Assembly (NCBI GenBank): GCA_017303735.1
Contig: JAFLCF010000173.1
Coordinates: 1-9,374 of the forward strand
DNA length: 9,374 nt
Origin: Anaerolineae bacterium
GTDB lineage: Bacteria; Chloroflexota; Anaerolineae; Anaerolineales; Villigracilaceae
Reading direction: 5' to 3'
Shown: in pieces, positions 5,458-9,374 of the stretch
Numbering within the stretch: position 1 is the stretch's first letter
Layout of the letters: every line of letters begins with the position of its first letter
Program-made: the position numbers and the translations under genes
Notes under the pieces: generated by a model
The model's input: the letters and a program-made list of their open reading frames with translations, nothing else
Databases searched by the model: none
Told to the model about the DNA's origin: nothing

Positions 5458-6027
5458 ATGAATAGTTTATCGAACTCTGAAAGCGCTTTAGATAAGTTTG
5501 CTAAAAAAATCGACTTCACCAAACTTGAAGGAAAGCCTGAAGCTTTTTATAAAGCGGGGCTAACTTTTGTAGAAAATGGTCAATTCGATGATGGAATTAT
5601 TGAGTTTGTAAAAATAATCAAGACCATCTCTCATCAAGATTCTTTGTTTGTTGACGCTGTAAAAGAACTGAAAAGCTTGGGATTTTCAGATACTGATATT
5701 AATAAAATTACGGGAATCCATAAAAGTGACTCAACGAATGTAAATGCGCCAACGGATATAAAAGATTCAAATTCTGAAGGGGTCGATATATCTAAAACTA
5801 TTCATCTATTTGCCAGTATTGGTTACATCGCAATATTAGCCATAAGTACGCCATTTATTCTTATATCGCTTATAGGTACTCCTATACCTGGGCTTATAGC
5901 ATTATGGACGATTGTATCTATAATAATTTCAAGAATATTAATCGCAGCAAAAAAGCCGCGACTGGCATATTTGTTTCTATTTTCACCAATCGTAGCTTAT
6001 ATAATACTGATGCTATTTTGGGTTTAA
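5458..6027 (+). CDS. Cassette gene 3: mosaic membrane protein (N-domain of cassette 2, membrane domain of cassette 1)
   Basis: A 189-residue protein, ATG at 5458 with AGAGGAAAG at 5447-5455. Residues 1-86 are the same helical domain as in the protein at 4443-5225 (17 differences in 86), with identical MNSLS start and FVENGQFDDGIIEFVKIIKT core. A polar Asn/Asp/Ser linker covers about 87-110. Two or three transmembrane segments follow (about 115-142, 145-163 and 169-188). The segment 148-182 is homologous to the C-terminal hairpin of the protein at 3853-4206. The gene is therefore a fusion of modules present separately in the two preceding cassettes. The short polar head and KK-containing turn between the last helices suggest inside-positive topology. 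Function unknown; the repeated soluble module probably binds a partner or signal that is then coupled to the membrane, which is inference only. Confidence 0.82.
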   Translation: MNSLSNSESALDKFAKKIDFTKLEGKPEAFYKAGLTFVENGQFDDGIIEFVKIIKTISHQDSLFVDAVKELKSLGFSDTDINKITGIHKSDSTNVNAPTDIKDSNSEGVDISKTIHLFASIGYIAILAISTPFILISLIGTPIPGLIALWTIVSIIISRILIAAKKPRLAYLFLFSPIVAYIILMLFWV

Positions 6028-6094
6028 ATAATTACAGCAAATAAAAAAAAATATGGTGATGTAGTTGCCATTTTGAAAAATCTGGCTTAATACG

Positions 6095-6122
6095 TTGATC
6101 GTGCCAACCTCTTGTCTATAAA
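6095..6122 (+). promoter_or_regulatory. Candidate promoter for the 144-residue ORF
   Basis: TTGATC (6095-6100), a 16-bp spacer, then TATAAA (6117-6122), 14 nt before the ATG at 6137. The expected start would leave at most a few untranslated bases. This agrees with the absence of a clear Shine-Dalgarno sequence (only GAGAA) and with the leaderless promoters seen on the flanking genes. The region is AT-rich, so confidence is limited. Confidence 0.4.
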
Positions 6123-6136
6123 ATAGAGAATATACT

Positions 6137-6571
6137 ATGAGCGAAACAATAGCAATTCCCGAAGAAATAGCAGAACGCATCAAGAAACATTTTGGCTTTT
6201 TGTTCGATAAAGGTTATTCTCTTTACACAGGGAAAATATTAAGTGAGCAATTTATTGCTTGGGAAGCTGTCGTGAAAAAACAAGATTTCTATATCAACTT
6301 CGAGTCAGAAAGAAATGGTCTTCTTGTATCATTTGGTTCTCCTGCCAGAGGCTTTATGAGTACTCGCGCTTTGATCTATTTCTTGTCTAAAGAAAAAAAT
6401 TTCATCAAACTTGGTGGCGGCATCTTCGGTTTATTCAAGGACAACATGACAATAGAGGCTGAACTCTTAAAGCAGTATATTGACCTGTTTGAATCTAGCT
6501 TCAAAAACGAATTTCCCGCTACATTCAAAGAAGTGGAAGCAGCCCAAAGAAAATACAGCCAAAAAACCTAG
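6137..6571 (+). CDS. Conserved-looking small soluble protein of unknown function
   Basis: A 144-residue protein with no signal peptide or membrane helix. Start: ATG at 6137, no good ribosome-binding site, but a candidate promoter ends 14 nt upstream. The sequence alternates amphipathic helices and strands: an N-terminal helix (IPEEIAERIKKHFGFLF), then strand-like segments around residues 37-66 (FIAWEAVVKK, FYINFESERN, GLLVSFGSPARG), and a C-terminal charged helix. The layout is that of many small single-domain proteins encoded next to variable loci, including immunity-type proteins, but no specific motif supports that call. It shares its unit (5412 to site D) with cassette gene 3, with 109 bp between them and no attC-like site in the gap, so the cassette carries two genes or an intervening site has been lost. 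It ends 60 bp before site D. Confidence 0.75.
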   Translation: MSETIAIPEEIAERIKKHFGFLFDKGYSLYTGKILSEQFIAWEAVVKKQDFYINFESERNGLLVSFGSPARGFMSTRALIYFLSKEKNFIKLGGGIFGLFKDNMTIEAELLKQYIDLFESSFKNEFPATFKEVEAAQRKYSQKT

Positions 6572-6583
6572 CTGTTTTTTTAC
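6564..6583 (+). terminator. Weak AT-rich stem-loop after the 144-residue ORF
   Basis: AAAAAAC and GTTTTTT around 6562-6582 are complementary across a short CTAGCT loop and overlap the stop codon. The downstream arm supplies a T-run as in an intrinsic terminator, but the stem has only one G-C pair, so it is at best a weak terminator. Confidence 0.2.
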
Positions 6584-6633
6584 CAACAACAGTGCCAAAG
6601 TCTGAAATTCAAAATGCTCTTGAGTTAAAAAAC

Positions 6634-6787
6634 GCCTAACAAAGCGTCCCGCACGATCACCGGGATAATGCACCTGACGCTGGGGACTGCCCGGAGGGCG
6701 TGGAGCAACCTCAATCCTTTTTCTGGCTGGACGGCTTCGTCAAGGTCCGCGTGCCGAAAAACCACTAGGTAACCAAAAACCTTATGC
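6634..6787 (+). repeat. attC-like site D, decayed right end
   Basis: The left part is identical to sites B and C (GCCTAAC at 6634-6640, then AAAGCGT, the 22-bp insertion at 6648-6669, and ACCTGACGCTGGGG) and shares the GCCC-GGA-GGGC hairpin with C. On the right, the GGTAAC block (6769-6774) is kept and aligns without gaps to B, but the core box is CTTATGC (6781-6787) instead of GTTGGGC, so the recombination triplet GTT is lost. The right arm no longer pairs with CGCTGGGG. This copy is predicted to be inactive and marks the present right edge of the array. Confidence 0.6.
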
Positions 6788-7155
6788 AAACACCTCCCTT
6801 AAGCACAATCATACTTTATGCAAAAAATATGCAAGCTACCGCTACTTTCTATCAGAAATACTTTGGCTTCATTTCAACTGGCGAAGTAGTCGAAGGACTG
6901 ATTGAATTGAAGTCTCAGAATGGCGGCGCAAATATTCTGATTCACCAGGCAGCGAAAAGTATAAAATTAGGTCAGGTTGGGGTGAAGCTTATGTTCGACG
7001 TCGAGGATATTGAAAAATTCAAGAAAGAATCTGCGGCGCAGGGGCTTAAGTTTGGCAGCACACACCAGGCAAATGGTTACTCATTTGCAAATGCAAAAGA
7101 CCCTGATAAAAATTCTGTTACGATTTCCAGCCGTGCTTACAGAAATAAATCCTAA
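6784..7155 (+). CDS. VOC-superfamily (glyoxalase/bleomycin-resistance/dioxygenase fold) protein
   Basis: A 123-residue protein of the vicinal oxygen chelate superfamily, whose members include glyoxalase I, fosfomycin and bleomycin resistance proteins and extradiol dioxygenases. Two beta-alpha-beta-beta-beta modules are visible: residues about 7-53 (STIILYAKNM, then FYQKYFGF at 22-29, then GLIELKSQNGGANILIH) and about 66-117 (GVKLMFDVEDIEKFKKESAAQGLKF, then NAKDPDKNSVTISS with the DPDKN variant of the usual DPDGN at 106-110). Length is normal for a single-chain two-module member. The start is ATG at 6784: starting later would remove the first strand. No Shine-Dalgarno sequence is evident. The ATG sits inside the decayed right core box of site D. 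Substrate and metal cannot be assigned, and a drug-resistance role is possible but not shown. Confidence 0.88.
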   Translation: MQTPPLSTIILYAKNMQATATFYQKYFGFISTGEVVEGLIELKSQNGGANILIHQAAKSIKLGQVGVKLMFDVEDIEKFKKESAAQGLKFGSTHQANGYSFANAKDPDKNSVTISSRAYRNKS

Positions 7156-7214
7156 CTAAATTCAATAGCAATTAGTATTTTGTTATTCAGTAAAGATACT
7201 ACTTGAGAATACAT

Positions 7215-7676
7215 ATGATTACTGTTGAATTTCTTGCCGATCATCTCGATGTCATCCCTACATTGACAAAATGGTTCCGTGCCCAGTGGTCAAATTATTA
7301 TGCAAACTTTTCAGACGAAGAGATGACGCAGGATTTTCTTGAAGATATTTCTCGCACCAGCCTCCCCTCTCGGCTTGTGGCTTTTGAGTCCAATGAGCTT
7401 GTCGGCACCATCGTCCTGCGGGCAGGTGACACTGAAATATTGTCTGAACCACAACCTGAATTGGGCGGCTTATACGTCGTGGAATCCCATCGAGGTCAAG
7501 GCATTGCCACAGAATTGGTTCGGGCAGGCATGAAATTAGCCCATGAACAGGGATATACGACGGTCTCTGCAACCACCGTTGCCGCGGCAGGCATTTTGGA
7601 ACGTTTAGGCTGGCGGTTCATCAAAACGGTTCAATATCCAGATGGGGAAGTCTCGTTGTACAGCTGTAAACTATGA
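7215..7676 (+). CDS. GNAT-family N-acetyltransferase
   Basis: A 153-residue acetyl-CoA-dependent N-acyltransferase of the GNAT fold. The pyrophosphate-binding motif A is clear: LGGLYVVESHRGQGIATELV, with R/Q-x-x-G-x-G/A as RGQGIA at residues 93-98. Motif B-like sequence follows (ISO-like strand VSATTV, then AAAGILERLGWRFI, the usual C-terminal YE/Lxx-LGF-like element near 126-135). The N-terminal part (EFLADHLDVIPTLTKWFRAQW) fits helix 1 and 2. The ATG at 7215 is preferred to an in-frame TTG at 7203; neither has a good ribosome-binding site. It is on the same strand as the VOC gene with a 59-bp gap and is more GC-rich than the cassette genes, so it may belong to the old chromosomal backbone. 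Substrate unknown. Confidence 0.9.
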   Translation: MITVEFLADHLDVIPTLTKWFRAQWSNYYANFSDEEMTQDFLEDISRTSLPSRLVAFESNELVGTIVLRAGDTEILSEPQPELGGLYVVESHRGQGIATELVRAGMKLAHEQGYTTVSATTVAAAGILERLGWRFIKTVQYPDGEVSLYSCKL

Positions 7677-7743
7677 ATCCCAAACCGCATCACGCACACC
7701 TGCCCTGACGGGCTGCGCAAGGGGCACGCATTACACCTGATGT

Positions 7744-7757
7744 TATAATCCCCCACG
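7744..7757 (+). promoter_or_regulatory. -10 box of a leaderless promoter for the Ser/Thr kinase
   Basis: A perfect TATAAT at 7744-7749 followed by CCCCCACG and then the ATG at 7758. The 8-nt gap places the transcription start at the start codon. The sequence after the -10 box (CCCCCAC) resembles that of the lipid kinase promoter (CCCCGCC). No -35 hexamer is evident. Confidence 0.6.
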
Positions 7758-8897
7758 ATGACCGAAAACGCATTACTTAACGACCGATATCAACTGCAGG
7801 AAGAACTGGGCTCTGGCGGCATGGCGAACGTCTACCTTGCCCGCGATGTCGTGCTGGACCGCCCCGTCGCCATCAAAGTCCTGCGCAGAGAATACTCCAC
7901 CAACGAGAATTTCCAGAAACAGTTCTGGCTCGAGGCGCGTTCTGCCGCCAACCTCTCGCATCCTAACATCGTCACCGTACACGATTTTGGTTCCGCCGAC
8001 GAACTGCTCTACATCGTCATGGAGCACATCCCCGGCAAAGACCTCAAGCAACTCGTCCGTGATCGCGGGCGATTCCCATACGAACAGGGCATTCCACTCA
8101 TGATCCAAGCCTGTGCGGGTGTGGGGTATGCCCATCGCGCCGGGTTGGTGCATTGCGACATCAAACCGCACAACATGCTCGTCTCAAAAGATATGCGCCT
8201 CAAGGTCACCGACTTCGGCATCGCCCGTGCTCTCGCCACCATCAAACCCGGCGAACGCAACGACGTGGTCTGGGGCTCGCCTCTCTACTTCGCACCTGAA
8301 CAAGCCGCAGGCGAAGGTCCCACCCCCGCTTCCGACGTCTACTCGCTGGGGGTCGTCCTCTACGAAATTCTGACCGGCACCCCGCCCTTCACCGCCCACT
8401 CTGCCGACGAACTCGCCCGCTTGCACATTTCCGCGCGCCCGCTGCCGCTGAGCGAATACGTTCCCGATGTTCCACCCGCTCTTGAAGAGATCGTCATGAA
8501 AGTCCTCTCCAAAGAGCCTGCCATGCGCTACCGCACCGCCGATCAGCTCGGTCGCGTTCTGCAAAAATTCGGCACAGCGCCTGCACCCGCCAAGCTTGCC
8601 AAAGAAGCTATTCCTTCCCAGCCCGTCATCACCATCAAGCAAGATATTGCGGATCGGATCTCCTCTACCAGCCAGCCCCGCCCGCCTCAGCCGGAGTATC
8701 CCCCCGCGCCGGTATACCAGCCGACATATCCGCCTCAAACGATCCAGCCGGAACCTGTTCCCGTTTACGAAGCCCCAGCCCCCGCTGAAGATATTGACTG
8801 GGTCGCTGTGGGGTTGGGTCTCTTCGCCGTATTGGCATGGGGCGGTCTCATCCCCTTCTGGCTCATGGTTTGGTTCAGTTACTTCCCACCGAGTTAA
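7758..8897 (+). CDS. Membrane-anchored Ser/Thr protein kinase (PknB-like), non-RD type
   Basis: A 379-residue Hanks-type kinase. The domain covers residues about 11-270: glycine-rich loop GSGGMA (18-23), VAIK with K40, alpha-C glutamate E59, catalytic loop HCDIKPHN (132-139, D134, K136, N139), DFG (152-154) and APE (179-181 in FAPEQ). All catalytic residues are present. HRD is HCD, so the activation-loop-contacting Arg is missing, as in non-RD kinases, and regulation by activation-loop phosphorylation may not be needed. A Pro/Gln/Tyr-rich linker (about 305-345) leads to one transmembrane helix (about 347-372) and a very short tail, with no PASTA or other sensor domain outside. The kinase domain is therefore tethered to the inner face of the membrane. 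Substrates are unknown. The gene has its own leaderless promoter and is followed by a repeat and rpe. Confidence 0.95.
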   Translation: MTENALLNDRYQLQEELGSGGMANVYLARDVVLDRPVAIKVLRREYSTNENFQKQFWLEARSAANLSHPNIVTVHDFGSADELLYIVMEHIPGKDLKQLVRDRGRFPYEQGIPLMIQACAGVGYAHRAGLVHCDIKPHNMLVSKDMRLKVTDFGIARALATIKPGERNDVVWGSPLYFAPEQAAGEGPTPASDVYSLGVVLYEILTGTPPFTAHSADELARLHISARPLPLSEYVPDVPPALEEIVMKVLSKEPAMRYRTADQLGRVLQKFGTAPAPAKLAKEAIPSQPVITIKQDIADRISSTSQPRPPQPEYPPAPVYQPTYPPQTIQPEPVPVYEAPAPAEDIDWVAVGLGLFAVLAWGGLIPFWLMVWFSYFPPS

Positions 8898-8909
8898 ACT
8901 TCTCAATCA

Positions 8910-9002
8910 TGTCATCCTGAGTCGCGTAGCGGCGAAGGATCTCTACCTCGTTGTGCCAGACTCTTCCGTTTGCTAGGGACAAACGCTGTGTTCAGAGTGA
9001 CA
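8910..9002. repeat. MITE-like dispersed repeat with imperfect terminal inverted repeats
   Basis: The ends TGTCATCCTGAG (8910-8921) and TTCAGAGTGACA (8991-9002) are inverted repeats with three mismatches over 12 bp. Inside is a perfect hairpin CGTTTG-CTAGGGA-CAAACG (8967-8985) and a palindromic-looking GCGTAGCGGCGAAGGATCT stretch. The motif GTCATCCTGAG...AGGATCT...TCAGAGTGACA is of a type found as dispersed repeats in many environmental bacterial genomes. It fills nearly all of the gap between the kinase and rpe and holds no gene. It could act on transcript stability or termination. Confidence 0.65.
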
Positions 9003-9010
9003 AGCCCGTT

Positions 9011-9374
9011 ATGACCCACTATCTCCTCGCCCCCTCTATCATTGCCTCCGATTTCGCCCGCATTGCCGATGAAGTTGCCACCATCCAATCTGCCGGAGCT
9101 GACTGGATCCATGTTGATGTTATGGACGGTCATTTCGTCCCAGACATCACCATCGGACCCTTGTTCGTTAGATCGCTGAAGCGCGTTGCCAACCTTCCGC
9201 TCGATGTGCACCTGATGATCTCCGAACCGGAAAAGTACCTCGAAGCGTTTGCCGAAGCTGGCGCGAATAACATCACCGTCCATGTAGAGACCTGCCCCGA
9301 TCTGCCGCGTATCATCGAGAGGATCAATTCCCTCGACTGCACTGCCGGTGTCACCTTGAATCCTGACACCCCCG
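9011..9374 (+). CDS. rpe: Ribulose-phosphate 3-epimerase, N-terminal part (runs off the window)
   Basis: The enzyme interconverts D-ribulose 5-phosphate and D-xylulose 5-phosphate in the pentose phosphate and Calvin pathways; cytoplasmic TIM barrel with a bound metal. The first 121 codons are present: the start LLAPSIIASDFA, the signature HVDVMDGHFVPDITIGP with H34 and catalytic D36, the LDVHLMI motif with H67, and GVTLNPDTP at the right edge. The spacing agrees with a usual length of about 220 residues, so about 100 residues lie beyond 9374. The start at 9011 matches the family; it has no Shine-Dalgarno sequence. The upstream 113 bp are filled by a MITE-like repeat, so it may be read from the kinase promoter or from a promoter inside the repeat. 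Confidence 0.96.
   Translation, partial: MTHYLLAPSIIASDFARIADEVATIQSAGADWIHVDVMDGHFVPDITIGPLFVRSLKRVANLPLDVHLMISEPEKYLEAFAEAGANNITVHVETCPDLPRIIERINSLDCTAGVTLNPDTP

Larger units (their letters stand above)
3673..6787 (+). mobile_element. Integron-like cassette array without integrase (CALIN-type), sites A to D
   Basis: Four co-oriented repeats (A 3673-3800, B 4252-4403, C 5253-5417, D 6634-6787) alternate with short plus-strand genes. In each intact repeat the left end is RYYYAAC and the right end GTTRRRY, in the order and orientation expected of attC sites lying 3' of cassette genes. If cutting occurs after the G of GTTRRRY, as in known integrons, the units are 3795-4397 (603 bp), 4398-5411 (1014 bp) and 5412 to the decayed site D. 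The genes between have ribosome-binding sites and mostly no evident promoters, and composition is more AT-rich than the flanks. No tyrosine integrase or attI is visible here. An alternative is a non-integron dispersed repeat family that moves genes by homologous recombination. Confidence 0.6.

Noticed and set aside
3673..6787. CRISPR array
   Set aside because: The repeats are long, few and separated by genes; there are no short regularly spaced repeats with unique spacers and no cas genes.
7150..7156. TCCTAAC at the VOC stop codon as another attC left core
   Set aside because: The first base is not a purine, and none of the repeat body or a right core follows.
8184..8906. A 240-codon open frame on the minus strand opposite the Ser/Thr kinase
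   Set aside because: It is antisense to a clear kinase with all catalytic motifs. The frame is open because of GC-rich codon bias, and its translation shows no domain.

Overview
The window looks like part of a chromosome of a Chloroflexota bacterium, most likely class Anaerolineae. The case rests on several features taken together: leaderless promoters of the form TATAAT-CCCC-ATG, a secreted protein with a Pro/Thr-rich linker and a C-terminal PxKF-like domain, a membrane-anchored PknB-like kinase with a Pro-rich linker, and a dispersed repeat of the GTCATCCTGAG...TCAGAGTGACA type. This is inference from composition and family resemblance; no 16S or marker-tree evidence is present.

Layout. 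Positions 1-1113, minus strand, GC-rich: a YegS/DagK-like lipid kinase followed 1 bp later by the start of a membrane-anchored protein that runs off the edge. Positions 1114-1429: a divergent control region with a heptanucleotide tandem repeat, a 12-bp palindrome, a candidate promoter and a perfect 12-bp-arm inverted repeat. Positions 1430-3547, AT-rich: a 705-residue secreted multidomain protein. Positions 3673-6787, AT-rich: four co-oriented repeats (A-D, about 128-165 bp) with the architecture of integron attC sites (RYYYAAC at the left end, GTTRRRY at the right end, nested complementary arms). They alternate with promoter-poor small genes on the same strand, which makes this an integron-like cassette array without a visible integrase (a CALIN in current terminology). 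Positions 6784-7676: a VOC (glyoxalase-fold) gene and a GNAT acetyltransferase. Positions 7758-9374, GC-rich again: a membrane-anchored Ser/Thr protein kinase, a MITE-like 93-bp repeat, and the 5' part of ribulose-phosphate 3-epimerase (rpe).

The most interesting part is the cassette array. Three cassettes encode small predicted membrane proteins that share modules. The second and third share an approximately 86-residue helical N-terminal domain (about 80% identical, including a 57-nt stretch with no base change). The third also shares its C-terminal transmembrane hairpin with the first. The third protein is therefore a mosaic of its two neighbours. The attC-like sites B, C and D carry an identical 22-bp hairpin-forming insertion that interrupts the otherwise well-paired attC fold. 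Site A lacks this insertion and aligns without gaps once it is removed. Site D has lost the GTT of its right core box, and the start codon of the next gene lies inside that decayed box.

Working together: the flanking GC-rich genes are ordinary housekeeping or signalling genes and look unrelated to the array. The cassette genes seem to depend mostly on read-through transcription with their own good ribosome-binding sites, except the 144-residue ORF, which has a candidate promoter of its own. The function of the cassette membrane proteins is unknown.
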